Assembly (NCBI GenBank): GCA_035701265.1
Contig: DASSNU010000016.1
Span: 62,001-126,000, forward strand
From: DASSNU01 sp035701265
Lineage (GTDB): Bacteria; Gemmatimonadota; Gemmatimonadetes; Gemmatimonadales; Gemmatimonadaceae
Reading direction: 5' to 3'
Length of the DNA stretch: 64,000 nucleotides
Under the pieces are notes generated by a model that saw only the letters and a program-made list of their open reading frames with translations, was not told where the DNA came from and made no database searches. Both the position numbers and the translations under genes were made by a program. Positions 1-7,594 of this stretch are shown here, piece after piece (positions within the stretch are counted from its first letter, which is position 1; each line of letters opens with the position of its first letter).

Positions 1-200
1 GCAACTCTCCGCGCGCGCGTTCATCGCGCGCTGCGACGGGGAGCGAGCGCACCGTGGCGTGCATGCAGCGGACCACGCGGGCCTGGAGTGAGGACGGTGT
101 GATGGTGCCGGCGCCCCGTGTAACCCCGGGGTGCCCGCGGGAGTCATTCTAGGCCGGGGCTTTGGCACAGGCAGTACGGACGAACAACGAGGAACCACGG
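1..200. other. Non-coding or tail of an upstream gene
   Basis: No gene is supported here. On the + strand the frame starting at base 2 stays open to a TGA at 89-91 and could be the tail of a gene that begins before the window. The encoded residues are Arg/Ala/His-rich and match nothing I recognise. The remaining 110 bases lead to the PilC start and hold its upstream region. No clear promoter was seen. Confidence 0.3.
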
Positions 201-1391
201 ATGCCCACATTCACGTACACGGCGCGAGCGCTGAGCGGGGAGCTCAAGACGGCGACCATGGAGGCCGCCACCAAGGACGAGGTGGTGACCCAGCTCCGCC
301 GGCAGAAGCTCATCGTCGTGAAGGTGGACGAGGAGCGCAAGAAGAAGCGCGGCGGCCGCATCAAGATGAAGGACATCGTCATCTTCACGCGGCAGTTCTC
401 GACGATGATCAACTCCGGGCTCCCGCTCGTGCAGGCGCTGGACATCCTGGCCAAGCAGAGCGAGAACCCCGCGCTGAAGGAGGTCACCAAGCAGGTGGTG
501 TACGACGTCGAGTCCGGAAACACCGTGGCCGACGCGCTCAGCAAGCACCCCAAGGCGTTCACCGACCTGTACGTGAACATGGTGTCCGCGGGTGAGGCGG
601 GCGGTATTCTCGACACCATCCTCATGCGTCTGGCCACCTTCCTCGAGAAGAACGACGCGCTGGTGGGGAAGGTGAAGAGCGCCATGATCTACCCCAGCGT
701 GATCATGAGCGTGGCCGCGATCGCCATTGTCGTGCTGCTCATCTTCGTGATCCCCACCTTCCAGAAGATGTTCGCCAGCGTGAACATGGCGCTGCCGCTT
801 CCCACGCGTATCGTGATCGGCGCATCGCACGTGTTGACCGGCTGGTGGTGGGCCATTGGCATCGTGATCGGCGGCACGATCTACGCGCTGCGCTCGTATT
901 ACAAGACCTCCAACGGCCAGTTGCAGATCGACAGCCTCCTGCTCAAGATGCCGGTGCTGGGCGACCTGCTGCGCAAGTCGGCCGTCTCGCGCTTCACGCG
1001 CACGCTGGGCACGCTCATTTCCTCCGGTGTGAGCATCCTGGAGGGGCTGGAGATCACCGCCAAGACCGCGGGGAACCGCGTGATCCACGATGCGATCATG
1101 GAGTCGCGCTCCTCGATCGCCGGCGGCGACACGATCAGCGCGCCGCTGCAGAAGTCGGCCGTCTTCCCGCCGATGGTGATCTCGATGATCTCCGTGGGCG
1201 AGCAGACGGGCGGACTGGACGCCATGCTCACCAAGATCGCCGACTTCTACGACACCGAGGTGGACACCGCGGTGAGCGGACTGCTGAGCCTCATGGAGCC
1301 GATCATGATCGTGTTCCTGGGTGTGGTGGTCGGCGGTATGGTGGTGGCGATGTACCTGCCGATCTTCGACATGATCAACACGGTGCAGTAG
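201..1391 (+). CDS. pilC: Type IV pilus / type II secretion inner-membrane platform protein PilC (GspF family)
   Basis: This 396-residue protein is the polytopic inner-membrane platform that couples the cytoplasmic assembly/retraction ATPases to pilin assembly. The sequence shows the family layout of two T2SSF repeats. The first is around residues 60-185, with the FTRQFSTMINSGLPLVQALDIL motif region, and the second is around 260-385, with FTRTLGTLISSGVSILEGLE. Hydrophobic segments follow each repeat, and the C-terminus ends in a membrane segment (GVVVGGMVVAMYLPIFDMI). I chose the ATG at 201 because family N-termini start MPTFTYTAR. An upstream in-frame TTG at 162 would add 13 residues that do not fit. 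The partner ATPases and pilins are presumably outside the window. GspF of a type II system cannot be separated from PilC by this gene alone, but the N-terminal pattern favours PilC. Confidence 0.93.
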   Translation: MPTFTYTARALSGELKTATMEAATKDEVVTQLRRQKLIVVKVDEERKKKRGGRIKMKDIVIFTRQFSTMINSGLPLVQALDILAKQSENPALKEVTKQVVYDVESGNTVADALSKHPKAFTDLYVNMVSAGEAGGILDTILMRLATFLEKNDALVGKVKSAMIYPSVIMSVAAIAIVVLLIFVIPTFQKMFASVNMALPLPTRIVIGASHVLTGWWWAIGIVIGGTIYALRSYYKTSNGQLQIDSLLLKMPVLGDLLRKSAVSRFTRTLGTLISSGVSILEGLEITAKTAGNRVIHDAIMESRSSIAGGDTISAPLQKSAVFPPMVISMISVGEQTGGLDAMLTKIADFYDTEVDTAVSGLLSLMEPIMIVFLGVVVGGMVVAMYLPIFDMINTVQ

Positions 1392-1424
1392 GCCGCACGC
1401 GCGTTGAAGAAGGGGGAAGGGAGA

Positions 1425-1456
1425 CGGGCCCCGGTCGTGAGAGCGACCGGGGCCCG
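1425..1456. terminator. GC-rich hairpin downstream of pilC
   Basis: A perfect 13-bp inverted repeat (left arm CGGGCCCCGGTCG at 1425-1437, right arm at 1444-1456) encloses a 6-base loop. It begins 34 bases after the pilC stop. No U-tract follows, so this is a hairpin-only terminator candidate or an mRNA 3-prime stabiliser. The rest of the gap to 1630 shows nothing else. Confidence 0.6.
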
Positions 1457-1630
1457 CTGCTATGTGTTCCCGGCCGGTTGTCAGCAGCGCGCTGTCCCTG
1501 CATCGTACCCGCCGTCGGCCGCCTGCATGAGCCGCCTCGCCGGGCCGACCCCGGCACGGGTCTGGCAACGCCCAACGCACCACGGCAAGCAGCGCGCAAC
1601 CAACGTCCATCCGACTGAACTTCATCATCC

Positions 1631-2425
1631 ATGACTACCAGTACCGCCCCCACCTCCATCCGCCTGGGTAACCACACCGTCACCCGGATCGGGCTCGGCA
1701 CCAACCGACTGCGCGACACGCGGCAATCGGTGGAATTCATTCACGCCGCGATCGATGCGGGGGTGGAGATGATCGACACGGCGCACCTCTACACGAGCGG
1801 CGAGAGCGAGCGCGCCATCGGGCGTGCGCTCGCGACGCACGCGTCGGCGCGCTCGAGCGTGGTGGTGGCTACCAAGGGAGGCTACGGCGGCGCGGGGCAC
1901 GGCAGGCCCGAGGTGCTGCGCGCCGAGATCGAGCAGAGTCTCGAACGACTCGGTGTGGAGCGTATCGTGCTCTACTACCTGCACCGCGTCGATCCGGAGA
2001 CGCCCATCGAGGAGAGCCTGGGCGCGATCGCCGAATACGTGGACGCTGGCCGGATCGAGCACGTGGGGATCTCCGCCGTGGACATCCCGACCATCCAGCG
2101 CGCGCGGAAGGTGGTGCCGATCGCGGCCGTGCAGAACGAGTACAACTTGACGAACCGCACATCCGACAACGTGGTGGACTACTGCACGCGCGAGCAGATC
2201 GTGTTCGTGCCCTACTACCCGCTGCACGCGAGCTCGAGCCGCGCGCTCCAGGCGGCGGCCAGGCGGCACGGGGCGACTGCGTCGCAGGTCGCGCTCGCCT
2301 GGCTGTTGAAGCGCTCGCCGATGATGCTCCCCATCCCCGGCACGCTCTCGCTCGACCACCTGAAGGAGAACCTCGGCGCCCTCACGCTCGAGCTGCCGGA
2401 CGCGGAGCTCGCGGCCCTCACCTGA
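1631..2425 (+). CDS. Aldo/keto reductase
   Basis: This 264-residue protein has the (beta/alpha)8-barrel aldo/keto reductase signature. Such enzymes reduce carbonyls with NADPH in the cytoplasm. The catalytic tetrad is visible: Asp in MIDTA and Tyr in HLYTSGESE, Lys in VVATKGGYG, and His in YYLHRVDPETP. The NADP-binding end is present as well (LPIPGTLSLDHLKENLGAL). The length is slightly short of the usual 270-330 but includes all core elements. The ATG at 1631 directly precedes the first strand and no better start exists. It stands alone, convergent with the VOC gene on the other strand, 45 bases away. The substrate cannot be inferred from sequence. Confidence 0.9.
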   Translation: MTTSTAPTSIRLGNHTVTRIGLGTNRLRDTRQSVEFIHAAIDAGVEMIDTAHLYTSGESERAIGRALATHASARSSVVVATKGGYGGAGHGRPEVLRAEIEQSLERLGVERIVLYYLHRVDPETPIEESLGAIAEYVDAGRIEHVGISAVDIPTIQRARKVVPIAAVQNEYNLTNRTSDNVVDYCTREQIVFVPYYPLHASSSRALQAAARRHGATASQVALAWLLKRSPMMLPIPGTLSLDHLKENLGALTLELPDAELAALT

Positions 2426-2470
2426 GCGGTCTCCGCGTCCGTCGTGTGCTCGTGCGGTGCTCGCGACGAC

Positions 2471-2968
2471 CTAGGCGTGGGCCCCCTGGGGCGCGAACTG
2501 CTTGAAGAACTCCTCCGCCCGGCGATTCATCTCCTCCGGCGAGAGATCTTCCTTCCGCGTGGCGATCGTCCACTTGAAGCCGAACGGATCGACAATCATT
2601 CCCGTCCGATCGCCCCAGAACTGATCCGTAAGCTGTCCCATCGGTCCTGGCGGCACCTGCGCGCCGGCCGCCACCGCGCGGTGGAAGAGCGCGTCGCAGT
2701 CGGGCACGTACAGCCACAGCGAGATGGGCGATCCGCCGAGTGACTTCGCGCTCTTCGCGCCACCCATCTCGTCGTTCAGCATGATGCGCGAATTCCCGAT
2801 CTGCAACTCCGCGTGCATGATCTTGCCGTCAGGGCCAGCTGCCCGCGTCTTCTCCTCGGCGCCGAGCGCCTTCTTGTACCACTCGATCGCTCGTGCGGCG
2901 TCGTCGACCACGAGCTGGGGGGTAACGGTGTGGAACCCTTCCGGAACGGCGTTGCGTGCCTTCGTCAT
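2471..2968 (-). CDS. VOC-family protein (PhnB/glyoxalase-like)
   Basis: The protein has 165 residues. The N-terminal VTPQLVVDDAARAIEWYKKALGAEE and the later MIVDPFGFKWTIAT are typical of the PhnB-like branch of the vicinal-oxygen-chelate fold. Members bind or modify small molecules, often as uncharacterised glyoxalase or bleomycin-resistance relatives. The start is fixed by a strong GGAGG Shine-Dalgarno sequence six bases before the ATG at 2966-2968. The open frame extends upstream to 3115, but that extension is Arg-rich and unlikely to be coding. The C-terminal tail of about 25 residues (SPEEMNRRAEEFFKQFAP) forms a predicted helix, as in many PhnB-like proteins. The substrate is unknown. Confidence 0.85.
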   Translation of the reverse strand: MTKARNAVPEGFHTVTPQLVVDDAARAIEWYKKALGAEEKTRAAGPDGKIMHAELQIGNSRIMLNDEMGGAKSAKSLGGSPISLWLYVPDCDALFHRAVAAGAQVPPGPMGQLTDQFWGDRTGMIVDPFGFKWTIATRKEDLSPEEMNRRAEEFFKQFAPQGAHA

Positions 2969-3098
2969 GGTGTCCTCCAGCGGGGTGAGAACGAACAGTG
3001 CGCGGGGGCTGAACGGGCCTGCAATTCCTGTGCGATGTCGGGGCGCGCGCATTGTGGCGCGACGATGGCTGCGCCCCGACCGCGCACTCGGCATCCGA

Positions 3099-4016
3099 TT
3101 ACGTGGCGTGAGCAACCGGTGACGTCGCTCCAGCGGGCCGACACGCCGTGGCCGAGATCGCGCCGCTGATCACGAACGCTGTTCCCGCAAAGAGCAGGGT
3201 GTCGAAGACGAAATTGATGGCCGTGAGCTGCCCCCCGGCATCGTGCTCGAGGAAGAACTGCGGCGCGAACAGCGCAACCGTGAGCACCGTCATGAGCACC
3301 CCGCACAACGCGGCGCCGGTCGCTGCGAATTTCTCGATGAACATGAGGAGTCCGCAGGCGACCAGAATTATTCCCGTCGCCCACGCGATCACGTGCGGGA
3401 GCGGCACCCACGCCGCGGTCGGGACGGTGCTCGGCACTCCCGGCGCAAACTGCGGGTACAGCAGGTTCTCGATGCCATAGAACACGAGAACGCACGCGCC
3501 CCAGTATCTGGCCACTGTCGCGATGTTCCTCGTGAGTCGCGGCCGGTCGCGCCGGACGACGGTCGCGAAGAGCGCGAGCGCGCCCAGGGAGAAGGTGGCC
3601 TGCCGCGCCGCGAGACTCCAGGCCATTCGGACGCCGGGATTCGCGATGGCCGACGGCAAGTCCATCAGCAGCACGAACAGGCCGAACATGATGGCGAGCC
3701 CGATCGCCGCCCAGCGGACATATCGCCGCGTCACGAAGCTCAACGCGGCAGCCAGATGCGCCGCGCCCACCAGGTACGCGATGAACAGCCGGGCGGGCAT
3801 GAATCGTGGCACGATCTGGGCGATGTTCGCGGCCGACGTGAAGTGCTCCCCCGCGAACGCGGCGAGCGACGCGGCAATGAACGTGGGGCCGAGTACTGCC
3901 AGCCCGGAGAGCCCGCGCGCGGCGGCGCGCTGCAGGTCGCGCCGATAGGTCAACAGCCCGGCGACGAGGAAAGACAGTCCCAGCACCGCCGGCCAGAATA
4001 CGACTGGAGAAGACAC
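3099..4016 (-). CDS. Multi-pass membrane protein of unknown function
   Basis: From a GTG start at 4014-4016 this encodes 305 residues with about eight hydrophobic segments, beginning at once with VVFWPAVLGLSFLVAGLL. The C-terminal half (IEKFAATGAALCGVLMTVL, then an FVFDTLLFAGTAFVISGAI segment) is weakly reminiscent of the DoxX-like superfamily. I cannot place it firmly. An open frame continues upstream to an ATG at 4115, but those 33 residues are polar and His/Arg-rich. The GTG has a nearby GCGAGG that can serve as a ribosome-binding site. It lies in tandem with the VOC gene downstream (130 bases) and may be co-transcribed with it. No catalytic motif was seen. Confidence 0.7.
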   Translation of the reverse strand: MSSPVVFWPAVLGLSFLVAGLLTYRRDLQRAAARGLSGLAVLGPTFIAASLAAFAGEHFTSAANIAQIVPRFMPARLFIAYLVGAAHLAAALSFVTRRYVRWAAIGLAIMFGLFVLLMDLPSAIANPGVRMAWSLAARQATFSLGALALFATVVRRDRPRLTRNIATVARYWGACVLVFYGIENLLYPQFAPGVPSTVPTAAWVPLPHVIAWATGIILVACGLLMFIEKFAATGAALCGVLMTVLTVALFAPQFFLEHDAGGQLTAINFVFDTLLFAGTAFVISGAISATACRPAGATSPVAHAT

Positions 4017-4211
4017 CGGACCTCGCGGGTAAGGATGGGAAGGGATGAGCGCGTGATGTCCCGATCCACGAGCGATCGCCCTGACTCCCACCTGCCGCTC
4101 GTGAGCTCCTGCCACAGCACCTTGATGACGCCGGATGTCGGCTCCGGTGCACAGTCGGTGAAAGCGGCGCGGCCACCCCCTGCCGGGCTCTCCGCCCGCG
4201 ACGCGTCGCGC

Positions 4212-5432
4212 CTACCGCGGCCAACCGGTCTGCGGCAAACCTCTCGTCAGCTTGAGCGCGTTCGCGAAGTAGACCTTGCGGAGCACGGAGTCCGGAAGAT
4301 CGATCCCGTACAACTTCCAGAACGCGTGGTACGGACGGTAGTAGTCGAAGTAATCGTCTCTCGTCTCGAACACGCGCCAGTAGTACGGATACTCCTCGGG
4401 CTCGAACGCATCCTTGCCGAAGAGAATGCGGTCCTGGTACTTGACGAAGAAATCGTGCGCCCCGCGCGGCTGGCGGCCGATGTCGTAGAGCACCGCGCCC
4501 ACTTCCGTGTAGACGTTCGGGAACGCGTCGAGCAGCGCCGAGAGCTTCGCGAGATCGTTGGCGTACCAGCTCATGTGCGCGACGACGAACGTGGTCTTCG
4601 GGTGCTTGCGGATCATGTTGTCGCGTTCCTTCATCAGCTCGTCGAAGCTGGGGAAACGATCCTGCGGATACCGGCGACCCGGGAAGAGCGACAGCTCGAG
4701 CCACCGTTCGTTGGTGTAGTCCACCGGCTGGAAAAACTCGGCGGGATCGGCCGTGTGAATGAAGACGGGAATGCCGAGCCGCGCGCACTCGTCCCAGATG
4801 GGATCGAGCGCCGGATCGTCGATGCGGAGCCGCGTGCCGTCGGGTTTGCGAATGGAGAGACCCAGGCTCTTCGGGATCTCCCCCACGCCAACCGCCCCCG
4901 CTGCCACGTCGGAGTCGAGCTGCGCCACCGCGCGCTCCGCCCACCCGGGGCCGACGTTGCGAAAGTCGATGCCGGCGAGCACGCGCACGCGGTTGCGCAT
5001 CTTGGTGGACGCACGAATTGCCGCCACCGCGCGACGCAGCCGATCACCAGAGAGGTTATCGGCCGCGACCATCATCCGCACGTTGAGGCTATCGAGCGCG
5101 TTGCCGAGCGCGGTGAGCCCCGAATCGGAGAGGATGAGGCCGCGCGGATGCCCGTGAAAGTCGATGGCCGGAAATCTGGCCGTGCGCACCATGTGCGCCG
5201 GTGTCACGAGCGTCGAGCGTGGGCGGTAGTCGAGAATGGACGGCGCAGGCGCGTCCGGCGCCGCGCACCGCTGTGGCCGCACTTCCGTCATTCCCGGCGG
5301 ACACTGTTCCCCCGGCCGGATGATCGTGCCGTCGCGTCCGATCCCGCCGCCGGGGCGCGATTGCTGTGCGACGAGCGACGGTGCACATGCCATGGCGAGC
5401 ACCAGGGCGCCCAGGATCGACATTCTGCGCAT
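4212..5432 (-). CDS. Secreted amidohydrolase-family (amidohydrolase-2) protein
   Basis: This 406-residue protein has an N-terminal signal peptide (MRRMSILGALVLAMACAPSLVAQ), so it is exported. A cysteine before the end of the hydrophobic core leaves a lipoprotein possible. The mature part is a TIM-barrel metal-dependent hydrolase of the amidohydrolase-2 type. It shows the HxH-like metal motif in FPAIDFHGHPRG, a second His strand IPVFIHTADP, then FVVAHMSWYANDL, and an acidic loop FGKDAFEPEEYPYY near the C-terminus. Family members include decarboxylases and lactonases, and the substrate here is not evident. A second in-frame ATG nine bases downstream is an equally possible start. The gene is divergent from the SRPBCC gene across 238 bases. 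Confidence 0.85.
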   Translation of the reverse strand: MRRMSILGALVLAMACAPSLVAQQSRPGGGIGRDGTIIRPGEQCPPGMTEVRPQRCAAPDAPAPSILDYRPRSTLVTPAHMVRTARFPAIDFHGHPRGLILSDSGLTALGNALDSLNVRMMVAADNLSGDRLRRAVAAIRASTKMRNRVRVLAGIDFRNVGPGWAERAVAQLDSDVAAGAVGVGEIPKSLGLSIRKPDGTRLRIDDPALDPIWDECARLGIPVFIHTADPAEFFQPVDYTNERWLELSLFPGRRYPQDRFPSFDELMKERDNMIRKHPKTTFVVAHMSWYANDLAKLSALLDAFPNVYTEVGAVLYDIGRQPRGAHDFFVKYQDRILFGKDAFEPEEYPYYWRVFETRDDYFDYYRPYHAFWKLYGIDLPDSVLRKVYFANALKLTRGLPQTGWPR

Positions 5433-5670
5433 GCTGACTCCGGAGAGAGAACGGCTCGGTGCAACCCATAGCCCCAGCCCAGCGCGAGACCGCCGGGTGC
5501 ATCGTTATCTCTGGCTTCTCGCTGCCGAGCGAAAGGGCGCGAGAATATCGCTGCCATTCCGTGCACCCTGCAACCGCGTACGCTCTGCGCGCGGCCGCCG
5601 TTCGCTCCACGACGCGCTCTCGTGCCGAACGGAGATCACGCGACACCACACCACCTAACGAAGCCATCCC

Positions 5671-6117
5671 ATGCCCACCGGAACCGTCCGTCTGCACCGC
5701 GTGCTCCGCACGAGCCCCGAGCGCGTCTACCGCGCCTTTCTGGAGCCAGCGGCAATGGCCAAGTGGCTTCCCCCGTACGGCTTTACCTGCACCGTGCACC
5801 ACATGGATGCGCGCGTGGGGGGCAGCTACCGGATGTCGTTCACCAACTTCGGCACCGGCAACGGCCACTCGTTCGGGGGCGAATACCGCGAGCTCGTGCC
5901 GGGGAAGCGCATCCGCTACACCGAGCGGTTCGAGGATCCGAACATGCCGGGCGACATGGAGACCACGGTGACGCTCACGGCGGTGTCGTGCGGCACGGAG
6001 CTCACGATCGTGCAGGAGGGAATTCCGGAGATGATCCCGGTGGAGATGTGCTACCTCGGCTGGCAGGAGTCGCTCGCGCAGTTGGCGCGGCTCGTGGAGC
6101 CGGAGATTCCGGGGTGA
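5671..6117 (+). CDS. SRPBCC / AHSA1-family protein
   Basis: This 148-residue protein belongs to the START-like SRPBCC superfamily, in the AHSA1 branch (homologous to the Aha1 C-terminal domain). Evidence is the N-terminal VRLHRVLRTSPERVYRAFLEP, followed by MAKWLPPYGFTCTVHHMDARVGG and the ending WQESLAQLARLVEPEIPG. The fold makes a hydrophobic ligand pocket; bacterial members are mostly of unknown function and soluble. The gene is a single unit, convergent with the toxin gene 21 bases downstream. The start at 5671 agrees with family N-termini. Confidence 0.88.
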   Translation: MPTGTVRLHRVLRTSPERVYRAFLEPAAMAKWLPPYGFTCTVHHMDARVGGSYRMSFTNFGTGNGHSFGGEYRELVPGKRIRYTERFEDPNMPGDMETTVTLTAVSCGTELTIVQEGIPEMIPVEMCYLGWQESLAQLARLVEPEIPG

Positions 6118-6138
6118 GTGGGGACAGTCACTCCGGGC

Positions 6139-6555
6139 TCAGCGTGCGCGCAGCACCTCCACTCGGAGCTTCGGCACCGCTCGGAAGTGATGCTCGTCCG
6201 TGGGGCCGACGAGCACGCCAAACCCCAAGTGCAGTGCGGTCGCGGCAACGGCCATGTCGTTGGAGGGAATGCTGCGCCCCCTCCGCACAAGATCGGCGAA
6301 CAACCCCGCCCACCGCTCGGCGATTGCGGCGCCGAAGTCCACGACGTCGACGGCGTTGGCCAGCGCATCGAGTCCGGCGCGTCGCTGCCGCTTACGCCGC
6401 GGCGAATCTGCCATGGCGACGCCGATCATGAGCTCCGCATAGACAATAGCCGGGAGCGCAACCGGCTCGTCGCCGCACGATTCGATGAGTTGATTCCAGT
6501 CGCCGCCGGCACGCTCCACGGCCACGGCGGCGCTGGTGTCGATCACGAGCCCCAC
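6139..6555 (-). CDS. vapC: PIN-domain toxin, VapC-like
   Basis: This 138-residue PIN-domain protein is the likely RNase toxin of a type II toxin-antitoxin pair. The four acidic residues expected for Mg2+ binding are visible: D6 (VIDTSAA), E41 (YAELMIG), D100 (IPSNDMAVA) and D120 (GPTDEHHF). The length is normal for VapC. The start codon overlaps the end of the antitoxin gene by 13 bases, which implies translational coupling. In this family toxins cut tRNA or rRNA and are blocked by the cognate antitoxin. The target here is unknown. Confidence 0.9.
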   Translation of the reverse strand: MGLVIDTSAAVAVERAGGDWNQLIESCGDEPVALPAIVYAELMIGVAMADSPRRKRQRRAGLDALANAVDVVDFGAAIAERWAGLFADLVRRGRSIPSNDMAVAATALHLGFGVLVGPTDEHHFRAVPKLRVEVLRAR

Positions 6556-6809
6556 GGGTTCCGTGGTGGGCGGTCGGACGCGCCAATACGTTCCAGGTCG
6601 TCAGCCAACGTGGGGTCCCGACCGATGGCGCTCGTCCACGCTTCGAACGCCTCGCGAACCGTGGCCGCGTGCGCCGAGTGGACCGGTGTGAGCCGCGCCA
6701 CTGGGTGGCCGTTTCGCATGACCGTGAACGACTCCCCCTTATAGCGGATGCGCCCAAGGATATCGCCCAGGGAACGCGCGAGCTCGGTCGCCGAGATGCG
6801 GTGCTCCAT
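6543..6809 (-). CDS. Phd/YefM-type antitoxin
   Basis: The protein has 88 residues. Its N-terminal half (ISATELARSLGDILGRIRYKGESFTVMRNGHPVARL) is the Phd/YefM DNA-binding domain, and the acidic C-terminal tail is the likely toxin-binding segment. I chose the ATG at 6807-6809 because it starts the conserved domain and lies eight bases after a good -10 hexamer, which would give a leaderless mRNA. An in-frame ATG at 6834-6836 would overlap the promoter. It is the first gene of a two-gene operon with the PIN toxin. By family precedent it represses its own promoter, together with the toxin. Confidence 0.87.
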   Translation of the reverse strand: MEHRISATELARSLGDILGRIRYKGESFTVMRNGHPVARLTPVHSAHAATVREAFEAWTSAIGRDPTLADDLERIGASDRPPRNPWGS

Positions 6810-6845
6810 GAGCACGATATATACAGAATTCTGCATTTTACGCAA
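6809..6845 (-). promoter_or_regulatory. Antitoxin-toxin promoter with embedded palindromic operator
   Basis: Read on the minus strand, TTGCGT (6840-6845) and TATATA (6818-6823) form -35 and -10 boxes with a 16-base spacer. The spacer carries the perfect 10-bp palindrome CAGAATTCTG at 6824-6833, immediately upstream of the -10. Eight bases after the -10 comes the antitoxin ATG, so transcription may start at or beside the start codon. No Shine-Dalgarno sequence is present. The palindrome is a natural operator for autoregulation by the antitoxin; that role is inferred. Confidence 0.6.
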
Positions 6846-7018
6846 TAACCATTGAAGGGAGGTGCCGCATGTGAGCGGCGCGACGCTCGACTCGTCAACA
6901 CTGCCACCCTCGCCAGCCACGCCAACATCCATCGATTTCCCTGGCGATCCGTTCATTTCGTGCGCACAATGCCGCAGACAACTTCAGACGCACCTTGGAC
7001 CGCGCTTGCGCCGCAACC

Positions 7019-7594
7019 ATGCCTCCCACTCTCTACACACTCGGCTACGAGAAGCGCTCGATCCTGGAGTTTACGGACCTTCTTCTCCAGGCCGGCATCG
7101 GCGTCCTGGTGGATGTCCGCGAGAGCGCTTGGAGCCACAAGCCGGGGTTCTCCAAGAAGGCGCTCGATGCGGCGCTGCGGACCGTTGGCATCGAGTACGT
7201 GCACGCCTCCTTCGCGGGGAACCCGAGAGCGCTTCGCCAGACGGCGCCTGATCACGCGGCATGCTTGGACGCCTATCGCTCATACGTGCACCAGAACGCG
7301 TCAATTCTGGAGCGACTCGAGGAGCTGGTGGCCTCGTACCAGGCTATGGGCGCGCGCGTGTGCCTCACGTGCTACGAGCGGCACGCCGACGACTGCCACC
7401 GTGGCATCCTCGCAGAGTGCTGGGGCACCAGGGGGGCAAGGAGAGTAGAGCACCTGGCGGTGGAAGGGTGCCTCAGGTTGGTGCCAGCTCAGATGCGTGC
7501 CGGCATTCTTGAACGGCGCACACGAGCATCGCCGCGCCCAACCTACACTACCCCACCCGGAACACCTTCATCACTTCATCCCCAAGGTGATTGA
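7019..7594 (+). CDS. DUF488-family protein
   Basis: This 191-residue protein starts LYTLGYEKRSILEFTDLL and includes VLVDVRESAWSHKPGFSK and CLTCYERHADDCHR, the three hallmark blocks of DUF488. The paired cysteines in the last block suggest a thiol-based or metal-binding site; no biochemical role is established that I can rely on. The family core ends near residue 145 (VEHLAVEG). About 45 further low-complexity residues run on to a stop inside the convergent methyltransferase gene, overlapping it by 47 bases, which suggests a lost stop codon. The ATG at 7019 begins at the family N-terminus. A TTG at 6995 is an unlikely alternative. It sits between a toxin-antitoxin pair and the restriction system. 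Confidence 0.8.
   Translation: MPPTLYTLGYEKRSILEFTDLLLQAGIGVLVDVRESAWSHKPGFSKKALDAALRTVGIEYVHASFAGNPRALRQTAPDHAACLDAYRSYVHQNASILERLEELVASYQAMGARVCLTCYERHADDCHRGILAECWGTRGARRVEHLAVEGCLRLVPAQMRAGILERRTRASPRPTYTTPPGTPSSLHPQGD

Noticed and set aside
155..180. TTTGGCACAGGCAGT upstream of pilC looked like a sigma-54 -24 element (TTGGCAC).
   Set aside because: The matching GC of the -12 element is not at the required spacing, so I do not call a sigma-54 promoter.
144..1628. Long minus-strand open frame antisense to pilC (494 codons).
   Set aside because: High-GC genomes give long shadow frames. The translated residues are Arg/His-rich without a domain, and pilC on the other strand is certain.
2965..4944. 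A 659-codon minus-strand frame across the VOC, membrane-protein and amidohydrolase region.
   Set aside because: It crosses three real genes in another frame and has Arg/Ala-rich, domain-free translation.
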